A DNA stretch of 17,185 nt from a bacterium. GTDB lineage: Bacteria > RUG730 > JAAEPJ01. The number at the start of each line of letters is the position of its first letter. The first letter of the stretch is position 1. Position numbers and translations under genes: made by a program. The stretch is from assembly GCA_024222485.1 (NCBI GenBank), contig JAAEPJ010000238.1, positions 1-17,185 on the forward strand. The letters are read 5' to 3'. The notes beneath the pieces are model-generated. The model had not been told where the DNA came from and did no database searches. It was given only the letters and a program-made list of their open reading frames with translations. Shown here piece after piece: positions 1-6,251 of this stretch.

Positions 1-98
1 GTTGGATAAATGATTATAATTATGATTTTCCACATCAGAGCCTTAATTATTTAACACCTAATCAATATTATCATAAAGAACTTAAAGTTGCTTTATAA
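1..98 (+). CDS. IS3-family transposase (integrase-core OrfB), C-terminal fragment
   Basis: The frame starting at base 3 encodes about 31 residues before TAA, including the stretch YNYDFPHQSLNYLTPNQYY. This matches the hallmark C-terminus of IS3-family DDE integrase-core transposases (YN..RPHQSLNGLTP..Y), which lies just after the catalytic Glu. The rest of the protein is upstream of the window. In this family OrfB is usually made as an OrfAB fusion by -1 frameshifting and catalyses copy-out/paste-in transposition. Only the tail is visible, so activity cannot be judged. The usual Arg before PHQ is Phe here. Confidence 0.82.
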   Translation, partial: WINDYNYDFPHQSLNYLTPNQYYHKELKVAL

Positions 99-134
99 AA
101 CTCTCCCATTTTTTTCTTGACTAAAAGGGGTACA
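1..134 (+). mobile_element. Right end of an IS3-family insertion sequence (truncated by window edge)
   Basis: The segment holds the last codons of an IS3-type transposase, stop at 96-98, followed by a short non-coding end. It finishes in GGGGTACA at 127-134. Read on the minus strand the terminus is TGTACCCCTTTTAGTCAAG, the 5'-TG...-type end expected of IS3-family inverted repeats. The same eight terminal bases (TGTACCCC) open the IS end at 17053, which supports placing the boundary at 134. The outward-facing hexamer TTGACT at 117-122 lies within the terminal repeat and could act as a -35 box for flanking DNA, but no good -10 sits at 16-18 bp, so this is only a possibility. The left end and any target duplication are outside the window. 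Confidence 0.75.
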
Positions 135-217
135 TTACAGCTAAAATATAACAAAGTAGAAAGGGAATAATCGTTTGTCATTTAGAGGCTTGGAGGGTAA
201 CTGTTAGGATGAGTAGT

Positions 218-250
218 AACCTGTATAATTCACAGGTTGTGTTTTTTTTT
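218..250 (+). terminator. Rho-independent terminator
   Basis: AACCTGT at 218-224 pairs perfectly with ACAGGTT at 232-238 across a 7-base loop. GTG and a run of nine T (242-250) follow directly. One or two G-T wobble pairs can lengthen the stem at its base. This is a clear intrinsic terminator for plus-strand transcription, but no plus-strand gene except the IS transposase lies immediately upstream. Confidence 0.75.
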
Positions 251-329
251 GAAAAAATAGCATAATTTGTTAAAATTTTTAATTATAAATTAACGTATAA
301 AGAGATATAAATATTAATAAAAAAACTGT

Positions 330-527
330 TTGTATACTATCAATTTTTTTATCATATTTCTTGTCAATATGGGCGAGCTTCTAGCTGGTTCTTTGGATAT
401 AGGTGTCAATATTATAAGGTTAAGAGATTTGTCTTTTGGCAGTGATGATAAAGAGATTACAGCGGATGATTTCAAAGAAGTAGATCTTGTAATCATTGAT
501 TCCAGTGTTATTGTAAATTATACATAA
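330..527 (+). other. Orphan open frame, probable gene remnant
   Basis: A 65-codon frame opens with TTG and has no Shine-Dalgarno sequence before the TTG or before the internal ATG near residue 14. The middle is protein-like in composition, for example GELLAGSLDIGVNIIRLRDL followed by an acidic stretch with KEITADDFKEVDLVIID, so it may be a fragment of a former gene beside the IS end. I do not recognise the family. The antisense frame is also open across most of the same stretch, so the coding strand is not certain. A promoter candidate for the next gene overlaps its end, which also argues against an active gene. Confidence 0.25.
496..524 (+). promoter_or_regulatory. Candidate sigma70-type promoter for the DUF4402 repeat protein
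   Basis: TTGATT (496-501) and TATACA (519-524) are separated by 17 bp and lie about 40 bp before the start codon at 567, followed by the ribosome site AGAGGA at 555-560. Each hexamer matches consensus at only four of six positions, and chance matches are frequent in such AT-rich DNA. Confidence 0.3.
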
Positions 528-566
528 TGGGATGTTAAAATAACTTGAGGATTTAGAGGATTAGAT

Positions 567-1991
567 ATGTTTAAATCAAAGTTTGTCAGTTTTTTTATTT
601 TTCTTATTTTTTTTATTTATACTATATCACCTCTTTATGCTCCTCCTATATTAGTAGCTAGATTGATAACTCCTTTGAATATTGGTCAAATTATTAGAGG
701 TCAGATTTCTTCGACTGTTACTTTAGACCATGTAGATAATTCTATCCCAATTATTAACCCATCATCAGGAGGTGGAGCAGTTTATTTAATGGGGGCAGAG
801 GAAGGAGTTATTCATTTAAGAAAAGGGATTACTGGCGATTCTATTAGCAATGTTGTGTTGTCCAATTATGGGACAACACTCTCTAATGGTACAGATACTC
901 TTATTTTAACGGGGCTTACTCATAATTATACTGGACAAGTTTTTAATGCTAATAGAAGGTTAACTATTTTAGTCGGTGCAGAAATAGTAGTTACGGATAC
1001 TCAAGCTGGAGGTATTTATACGGGTACTTATGATTTTTCTTGTATAGATGCACAAGGCCGAACTGTTAATTTAAATAATTTAACAATAACTGTGGAAGTT
1101 ATTGTTCTACCTTCTAACACTATTGTTATTACAGAAGTTGTTCCTGTTGATTTTGGGATGTTTCGTCGTTCTAGAGATTTAGATTCTACGATCATCCTGC
1201 CTCCTATTCTTAACCCCATTCCGATGGTTACGCCTATTGTTGGTGGAGCTACTTATGCTTTTGGTGCATTCTCTGGTGAGATTTCCCTTGTTAATGGCAC
1301 TCCAGGCACAACGATTCAAAACTTATCTTTACAAAACTATGGGATATTAACAGGCGCTAATCAAACAATGCCTGTCCTCAATATGACGCATGATTATATG
1401 GGCGCTACATTTGATGCAACGGGAGCGTTGACATTACAAGTTGGTGCTGAAGTCTTTATGGATAGTCATCAGAGAACTAGGGTGTATACAGGGACTTATG
1501 ATATCTATCTAGAGAATAGTATTGGAACTCCTTCAACTTTAACAGGCTTGATTATTAATTTAGAAGTTGTGAAAGGAGCTTTGCCCGTTACAATGACAGA
1601 AAATGTTGGAATGGATTTTGGTGTGATTTTATATGGGGCTTTAGCCAGTACAGTTGAGCTCAGATCTGATAGCGATGCATCAACTGTTTTAATAGGAGAT
1701 GCTCAGGCATTAGGTCTTGGAGGCACTCCCCCATCATCAAGGGGAGAACTCGTTATTACTGCTGAACCAAATACCAGTATTAATATTTCATTTAGTACAG
1801 GGGATGTTTTGACAGGTCCGGGATCTACTATTCCCATTTATAGTTTTCTGCATGATTCAGGAAATAATCCCATTTTATTGGATGCAACAGGGAATTTGAC
1901 TGTCCAGCTTGGAGCAAGAGTAGATATTACGGCTACTCAGGCTGAAGGTGACTATGCGGGAACTTACAATATGATCATTGATTATTCGTAG
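567..1991 (+). CDS. Secreted protein with three DUF4402-like repeats
   Basis: A 474-residue protein that I expect to be exported to the periplasm or cell surface. Residues 1-25 form a Sec signal peptide: basic start, a Phe/Ile-rich core and a SPLYA cleavage-like end. The rest is three divergent repeats of about 135-155 residues (roughly 28-178, 185-336 and 340-474). Each opens with a short strand followed by (N/D)(I/F)G and ends in the pattern LTxxxGAxVxxxxxQxxGxYxGTY (near 132-156, 288-312 and 443-467). This closing pattern and the beta-rich, Cys-poor composition match the DUF4402 family of small secreted proteins, which have no established biochemical role. Normally there is one domain per protein; three in tandem is unusual. 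The start is set by AGAGGA six bases before the ATG. No sortase or autotransporter signal is visible. It is monocistronic and faces panB tail to tail. Confidence 0.8.
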   Translation: MFKSKFVSFFIFLIFFIYTISPLYAPPILVARLITPLNIGQIIRGQISSTVTLDHVDNSIPIINPSSGGGAVYLMGAEEGVIHLRKGITGDSISNVVLSNYGTTLSNGTDTLILTGLTHNYTGQVFNANRRLTILVGAEIVVTDTQAGGIYTGTYDFSCIDAQGRTVNLNNLTITVEVIVLPSNTIVITEVVPVDFGMFRRSRDLDSTIILPPILNPIPMVTPIVGGATYAFGAFSGEISLVNGTPGTTIQNLSLQNYGILTGANQTMPVLNMTHDYMGATFDATGALTLQVGAEVFMDSHQRTRVYTGTYDIYLENSIGTPSTLTGLIINLEVVKGALPVTMTENVGMDFGVILYGALASTVELRSDSDASTVLIGDAQALGLGGTPPSSRGELVITAEPNTSINISFSTGDVLTGPGSTIPIYSFLHDSGNNPILLDATGNLTVQLGARVDITATQAEGDYAGTYNMIIDYS

Positions 1992-2017
1992 TTTTTAATA
2001 AGCGACTATTTTTAGTG

Positions 2018-2797
2018 TTAAGGAAACTTTAATCCTTTGACATCTCTTGCATAGTTTTTGACGGCATCTAAAAATAATTCTTTGCCTTTTGAGTATTCTT
2101 TTACAAAAGAGTTAGGTTTTTCAAAGTTAAGCCCCAGCATATCTTCTAAAACTAAAATTTGTCCATCGCAACATTTGCCAGCACCAATCCCGATTGTTGG
2201 GATATCTAAGTGTTTGGTGACATTTGCTGCTAGATCTGAAGGAATGCATTCTAAAACAATTGCAAAAGCCCCTGCTTTTTGTAAGGCGAGAGCATCTTCT
2301 ATAAGTTTTTTCTGTTCTTTTTCTTTTTTTGCTTGAATTTTATAGCCACCCATCGCATTAACAGATTGTGGTGTTAACCCAAGGTGCCCAATAACAGGAA
2401 TCCCGATTTCAATTATTGCCCTAACTTTATCGCAGATTGCTACCCCACCCTCAAGCTTAACAGCATTGACCTTGCCATATTTGACTAGATCACCAGCATT
2501 TTTAAGGGCATCAGTGATGGTTGCCTGATAGGACATAAAGGGCATATCAGCAACTAAAAGGCTTGTTTTATTTCCGCGTTGTACGACACGCGCATGATAG
2601 ATAATATCTTCGACTTCAACAGCTAAAGTATCTTCATAACCAAGGATAACATTTCCCAGAGAATCACCGATTAGAACTAGATCAATTTTTGATAGATCCA
2701 GTATTTTTGCATTGAAGAATGAATAACATGTTAAGGCGGTTATTTTTTCTTTGTTTTTAAGGTTTTTAATATCTACAATTGTTTTTCGTTTAGTCAT
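2018..2797 (-). CDS. panB: 3-methyl-2-oxobutanoate hydroxymethyltransferase
   Basis: Catalyses transfer of a hydroxymethyl group from 5,10-methylene-tetrahydrofolate to 3-methyl-2-oxobutanoate, giving ketopantoate, the first committed step of pantothenate and CoA synthesis in the cytoplasm. The 259-residue length is normal for the family. The TIM-barrel landmarks are all present: LTCYSFFNAK near the start, IGDSLGN with the metal ligand D45, VADMPFMSY with D84, VKLEGG with E116, GHLGLTPQ, VLECIP with the putative catalytic E183, and the closing IGIGAGKCCDGQILVLEDMLG. The start follows AAGGA with suitable spacing. It lies 131 bases downstream of lptG on the same strand, and panC is not in the window. 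PanB uses a folate cofactor, so its company with folK further upstream makes metabolic sense. It looks intact. Confidence 0.95.
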   Translation of the reverse strand: MTKRKTIVDIKNLKNKEKITALTCYSFFNAKILDLSKIDLVLIGDSLGNVILGYEDTLAVEVEDIIYHARVVQRGNKTSLLVADMPFMSYQATITDALKNAGDLVKYGKVNAVKLEGGVAICDKVRAIIEIGIPVIGHLGLTPQSVNAMGGYKIQAKKEKEQKKLIEDALALQKAGAFAIVLECIPSDLAANVTKHLDIPTIGIGAGKCCDGQILVLEDMLGLNFEKPNSFVKEYSKGKELFLDAVKNYARDVKGLKFP

Positions 2798-2847
2798 TTT
2801 ATGTCCTTGTATCCAGCTTAAAATGGAGAGATTTAAGAAAGCCTATC

Positions 2848-2875
2848 TTTATATTTTTTATGATTTTATTTGAAA
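2848..2875 (-). promoter_or_regulatory. Candidate promoter for panB
   Basis: On the minus strand TTTCAA (2870-2875) and TATAAA (2848-2853) are spaced 16 bp apart, about 50 bases before the panB start and inside the 131-base gap after lptG. It would allow panB to be transcribed apart from the lpt genes. The match is moderate in an AT-rich gap. Confidence 0.25.
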
Positions 2876-2928
2876 ATATCTGAAATTTTGCAATATTTTT
2901 TATAAGTTTATAGTTTAAAGTTATTCCT

Positions 2929-4014
2929 TTATTTTTTTATCCTTATGATAAAAAAAATGCTTAGGATAATAAATATAATATTTGTTGACCAAGCAGCTAA
3001 GAGTGGTGGCAAGACTCCATTAGAGCCGAGGCTAATAAAAATAGATGAAACGCCCCAGTACATAAAACTAACAGCTAGCCCCACGGCAAAACTAATCACT
3101 TTATTATTTTTTAAACTGGCTGAAGCAAAGGCAATCCCGATTAAAATTACAATTGTATTAGCAAAAGGAAATGCCGTTTTATGATATAGCTCAGTTAATT
3201 CGCGATATGCAGGAATAGAGTTTCTTTTTAATTTTACAATACTTTTTCTAAGTTGTGCAATAGTCATTTGTTCATGTTTAATATTATCCACTTTAAAAGT
3301 ATTTGGTCCTTCATTAATATCAATGATTCTTTTTATGAAAAACTCTTCCTTTAAAACGGTTTGAGTTTCAGAGTCGAAAGTTCTAATTATTCCATTTTCA
3401 AATTCCCAAGAAGTATCATATTTCCAGGTTGCATATTTGGCATAAATTTGTTTTTTTAAAGAAATATTAGCAAATGTATCAATATTAATATTATACATAC
3501 GATTATTTTTAGCATTAAAAGATTTTATTAGAAATTTAGTATGATTTTTGCCAAGATAATTTATATCTGAAAACAATTTTTGTTGGTGGATTTTATGACC
3601 TTTTACCTTTTGTTTATAAATAATTTCTGATTTTTTATTAGTATAAGTAATAATTTTTTCATTTGCGACTAAGACAAAGCTACTTACTAAAAGCGAAAGT
3701 AAAATAATTGGCATGAAAATCCTATTGAGATTAACGCCGCCGGCTTTAATAGCGGTGATTTCATTATGATGGGCAAGATTGCTATATGAGAAGAGAAAGC
3801 CAAGCAGTAAAGACATTGGCATAATTTGTATTAACCACAGAGGGGATTGATAGAATAGATAGGAGAATAAATGTTGCAAGGCATCATTTGCTTTATCTTC
3901 CATGCCGACAACACGGAAGCCTTCTGCAAAGTTAAAAAGTAAGAGAAAAATAAGAGAACATGCGAAGAAAGGTTTTATGAACTCTTTTAAAATATACTTA
4001 AGAATTATTTTCAT
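2929..4014 (-). CDS. lptG: LptF/LptG family LPS export permease (second of the pair)
   Basis: Inner-membrane subunit of the LptB2FG transporter, which takes lipopolysaccharide out of the inner membrane and passes it to the LptC/LptA bridge. The 361-residue length and layout fit the family: N-terminal helix (about 12-32), helices near 58-80 and 97-117, a long periplasmic domain (about 120-265, beta-jellyroll in known structures), then three C-terminal helices (about 278-357). The segment NEITAIKAGGVNLNRIFMPI is the family's conserved cytoplasmic coupling-helix region. The start overlaps the stop of the preceding permease gene by four bases (ATGA), so translation is probably coupled. The two paralogues begin almost identically (MKII.KYILKEF). 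I call this one lptG only by gene order, as in E. coli; the assignment could be swapped. Confidence 0.88.
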   Translation of the reverse strand: MKIILKYILKEFIKPFFACSLIFLLLFNFAEGFRVVGMEDKANDALQHLFSYLFYQSPLWLIQIMPMSLLLGFLFSYSNLAHHNEITAIKAGGVNLNRIFMPIILLSLLVSSFVLVANEKIITYTNKKSEIIYKQKVKGHKIHQQKLFSDINYLGKNHTKFLIKSFNAKNNRMYNINIDTFANISLKKQIYAKYATWKYDTSWEFENGIIRTFDSETQTVLKEEFFIKRIIDINEGPNTFKVDNIKHEQMTIAQLRKSIVKLKRNSIPAYRELTELYHKTAFPFANTIVILIGIAFASASLKNNKVISFAVGLAVSFMYWGVSSIFISLGSNGVLPPLLAAWSTNIIFIILSIFFIIRIKK

Positions 4015-5105
4015 TTTTTATTAACCCTAAGACTTAAAATAACTCCAATAATACCTAAAATAATATTGGGTAAACTGAGTGCAATCGCTGGAGTTAATAA
4101 TTTTTTTTCTGCAACCCCAGCTGAAAATGTAAGAAGTGCATAAAAGACAAATATTAAAATCAGGCTTAGACCAAAGGCAATAGATTTTGTATGCTTCGTA
4201 CTCATTATTGCCAAACTTGAAGCTAATAGCGTAAAAATAAAACAGGCAATAGCCATAGTGAATCTTTGGTGGTACTGTATTTTTAGGTTAATGGCATTAA
4301 TATTCTGTGATTTTAAGTTTACGATTTCTTTTTTTATTTCATTAGCAGTTAAGTTAATTGTGCTTTTAGAGTAGTCATGTATTTTTTTTTGTGCGTCTTT
4401 TAGATCAAAATTTATATCATATTCTTTAAAGTAAAGTTGATTAAACTCTCGCGGATCTTTATCATTTTTTTGTTGAATCATCCCATTGAAAAGTTTCATT
4501 TTAATACTGTTTGTCTTTTGAATAAGTTTGCCTGTTTTTGCTGTTATTAGAGTTGGATATTTATGATTTTCTGTTTTGTAAATAATTAAATCTTTCATGC
4601 TATTCGTTTTTCTATTAATTTTTTTAATGTAAAGTTTATAGTTTTGAAGGGTGAAAAAAGTTTTTTCCTCGAATTTAAGGGTTGGTTTTTGATAGGCAAT
4701 ATTATAGTATATTTTTGAGAATTTTTTTTGGGCATTTGGAACTATATTTTGGTTGAAAAAAATCATAAAACCACTGAAGATTAAAGAAATGAGTAAGATG
4801 GGAATGATAATTTTGATTTGAGAGACTCCACCAGCACGCAGTGCTATTATTTCATTATCATCTTGTAAGCGTCCAAATGCAAGTAATGTTCCCATTAAAA
4901 AAGACATAGGAAGTGTCATGGAGGCAAAGGATGGAAGAATATACGAAAACATTTGAATAACTTTGAAAACACTAACACCTTTGGAGACAATGAGGTTCGT
5001 TAAATAAAATATTCTTTCCATTATTAAGATGAATGTAAAGACAAGGAGTCCTAATAAAAATTGTGGTAAAAATTCTTTTAAAATATATTTATTTATTATT
5101 TTCAT
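4011..5105 (-). CDS. lptF: LptF/LptG family LPS export permease (first of the pair)
   Basis: Partner permease of the preceding entry: 364 residues, same topology, with an N-terminal helix, two further helices up to about residue 118, a periplasmic domain, and three C-terminal helices ending in a short basic tail. The conserved loop appears as DNEIIALRAGGVSQIKIIIPI. LptF and LptG form a heterodimer with the ATPase LptB, which is not encoded here. The ATG follows CAGGGA closely. A TTGGAT/TATCTA pair at 17 bp spacing lies in the 126-base gap after folK and could be a promoter, though co-transcription with folK is also possible. Having both permeases argues that the organism builds an LPS outer membrane. 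Confidence 0.88.
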   Translation of the reverse strand: MKIINKYILKEFLPQFLLGLLVFTFILIMERIFYLTNLIVSKGVSVFKVIQMFSYILPSFASMTLPMSFLMGTLLAFGRLQDDNEIIALRAGGVSQIKIIIPILLISLIFSGFMIFFNQNIVPNAQKKFSKIYYNIAYQKPTLKFEEKTFFTLQNYKLYIKKINRKTNSMKDLIIYKTENHKYPTLITAKTGKLIQKTNSIKMKLFNGMIQQKNDKDPREFNQLYFKEYDINFDLKDAQKKIHDYSKSTINLTANEIKKEIVNLKSQNINAINLKIQYHQRFTMAIACFIFTLLASSLAIMSTKHTKSIAFGLSLILIFVFYALLTFSAGVAEKKLLTPAIALSLPNIILGIIGVILSLRVNKK

Positions 5106-5231
5106 ATTCCCTGATTTAATACCTCTGATTTCAGTAGATAGCCGAATGTTATAAGTGATCCAAAATTTAAATAATTCTAGAAGAAAGATAGTTATTTTTA
5201 TTGGTGAATATTAAGACATTATCTGATTGTA

Positions 5232-5708
5232 TCAATTATTAATTTTTTCTAGCATTTCATCAATAGTTTTTTTAGTTAGAGGATGCCTGTAACATGGAGT
5301 AATTTCCTGCAAAGGTCTTAGCACAAAGCTTCTTAGGTGCATTTTTTTATGAGGAATGCAGAGAATATTTGTTCTTAGTATAACCTGTTCATAACTTAAA
5401 ATATCGATATCAATGACTCTATCTTGGTATTGTCCTTTAGCTGTTCTGCCCATTTGATATTCTATTTTTTGTAAAACTTTAAGAAGGACCATAGGGGCTA
5501 AGTCTGTTTCTATTTCTAATACTTGATTGAGGAAGTTATGTTTCGAAATCATCTCAAGAGGTTTTGTTATGATTTGTGAAGATTTTTTAGTAATTTTAAG
5601 ATACTTAGAAAGGAGAAGAATACTTTTATCCAAGTTATATTTTAGGTTTAGGCCTTTATTTGTGCCAATAGCTAGATATACTTTATTCATCATTGATAAT
5701 TTTTTCAA
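5232..5708 (-). CDS. folK: 2-amino-4-hydroxy-6-hydroxymethyldihydropteridine pyrophosphokinase
   Basis: HPPK transfers pyrophosphate from ATP to 6-hydroxymethyl-7,8-dihydropterin, the step before dihydropteroate synthase in folate synthesis. Landmarks in order: VYLAIGTNKG at the N-terminus, FLNQVLEIET near 59-68, then GRTAKGQYQDRVIDIDIL near 87-104, holding the two Mg-binding Asp of the RxxDxD signature (D100, D102), and the closing PHKKMHLRSFVLRPLQEI. At 158 residues it is typical of the family. Start choice is uncertain: TTG at 5708 lies nearest the strong AAGGAG, while ATG at 5693 or 5690 fits homologue N-termini better but has no ribosome site. The SD sits in the loop of a small hairpin just upstream. 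First gene of the folK-lptF-lptG-panB cluster. Confidence 0.93.
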   Translation of the reverse strand: MKKLSMMNKVYLAIGTNKGLNLKYNLDKSILLLSKYLKITKKSSQIITKPLEMISKHNFLNQVLEIETDLAPMVLLKVLQKIEYQMGRTAKGQYQDRVIDIDILSYEQVILRTNILCIPHKKMHLRSFVLRPLQEITPCYRHPLTKKTIDEMLEKINN

Positions 5709-5713
5709 ATATA

Positions 5714-5736
5714 GAGGGAAAAGATCTCCTTTCCTC
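5714..5736 (-). promoter_or_regulatory. Leader hairpin presenting the folK Shine-Dalgarno
   Basis: On the minus strand GAGGAAA (5736-5730) can pair with TTTCCCTC (5721-5714), with one bulged base. The eight-base loop contains the GGAG ribosome site. The start TTG lies five bases past the stem. Linear spacing from GGAG to TTG is about 17 nt, too long for normal initiation, so folding may matter. Structural inference only. Confidence 0.3.
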
Positions 5737-5742
5737 CATTAA

Positions 5743-6251
5743 TTTAGATATCCCTAAAAATTTATTTTAGCATTTTTTATTTTACTTATGCTATATTCCA
5801 TTGGTAGATATAGTTATACTTTTTTCGTCTTTTATTTTGAAAATTGTTTGTATTTGCTATTGTATGAAAAAGATATTCTTTCGTCTATCCTTTGTTTTTT
5901 TAGCTAAAACTTGCAGAGATTATCCTCATTTGTATTGTATAATCAACGAATGGGTTAAAATGAAATTTTAGGGGATGTATCTAAGCGAACAACCTGAGTA
6001 GCAAAGACACTAAACGATGTTTTAGGCTTTTTAAAAAAGGAATTGATTGTGATAATCAAACCGTGATTAATTTAATATACTTATTATGCTGTGGGAGTTA
6101 TTATGTATTCTCCCAGAGAGACTAAGTTCACTTTTTAAGTTTTTTGAGGCTAGATAGGGGATAGCTTGTTACTTTATAAGAGATAGAATATTTTTAAGGT
6201 CAACAGATGCTTCCTTTAACTGATCTAAGTTTTGTAAATATTGGAGAGATG
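5743..6251. other. Intergenic region between divergent folK and radical SAM gene
   Basis: About 500 bases without a convincing gene. It should hold the divergent promoters; a perfect TATAAT at 5938-5943 points rightward, but its nearest -35-like TTGCAG (5911-5916) is 21 bp away. Small plus-strand hairpins are CTAAA/TTTAG (6010-6025, followed by five T at 6028-6032), TTGATT/AATCAA (6043-6059) and TGGGAG/CTCCCA (6092-6115). A 35-codon frame at 5864-5971 starts with a signal-like MKKIFFRLSFVFLAKTC but has no ribosome site. No match to tmRNA, RNase P, SRP or common riboswitch cores was recognisable by eye. An unannotated small RNA cannot be excluded. Confidence 0.4.

Larger units (their letters stand above)
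135..566. other. Gene-poor region between the IS end and the DUF4402 gene
   Basis: About 430 bases of very AT-rich DNA lie between the IS terminus and the secreted repeat protein. It contains an intrinsic terminator (218-250), an orphan open frame (330-527) without a ribosome binding site, and promoter-like hexamers shortly before the next gene. No gene accounts for the terminator, so it may be the tail of a gene lost when the IS inserted; that is inference. A second promoter-like pair, TTGAAA (249-254) and TAAAAT (271-276) at 16 bp spacing, overlaps the terminator T-tract but lies far from the next start codon. Confidence 0.5.

Noticed and set aside
2058-2336. Plus-strand open frame inside panB, and similar antisense frames inside lptG, the radical SAM gene, rng, dusB, recO and pcrA
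   Set aside because: They lie opposite well-supported conserved genes and have no ribosome sites or recognisable domains.
5864-5971. 35-codon frame with a signal-like N-terminus
   Set aside because: No ribosome binding site, no recognisable domain, and its C-terminal half looks like random AT-rich translation.
6089-6118. TGGGAG/CTCCCA hairpin as an intrinsic terminator
   Set aside because: The 12-base loop and lack of an immediate T-tract make termination unlikely. The T-rich stretch begins more than a dozen bases later.
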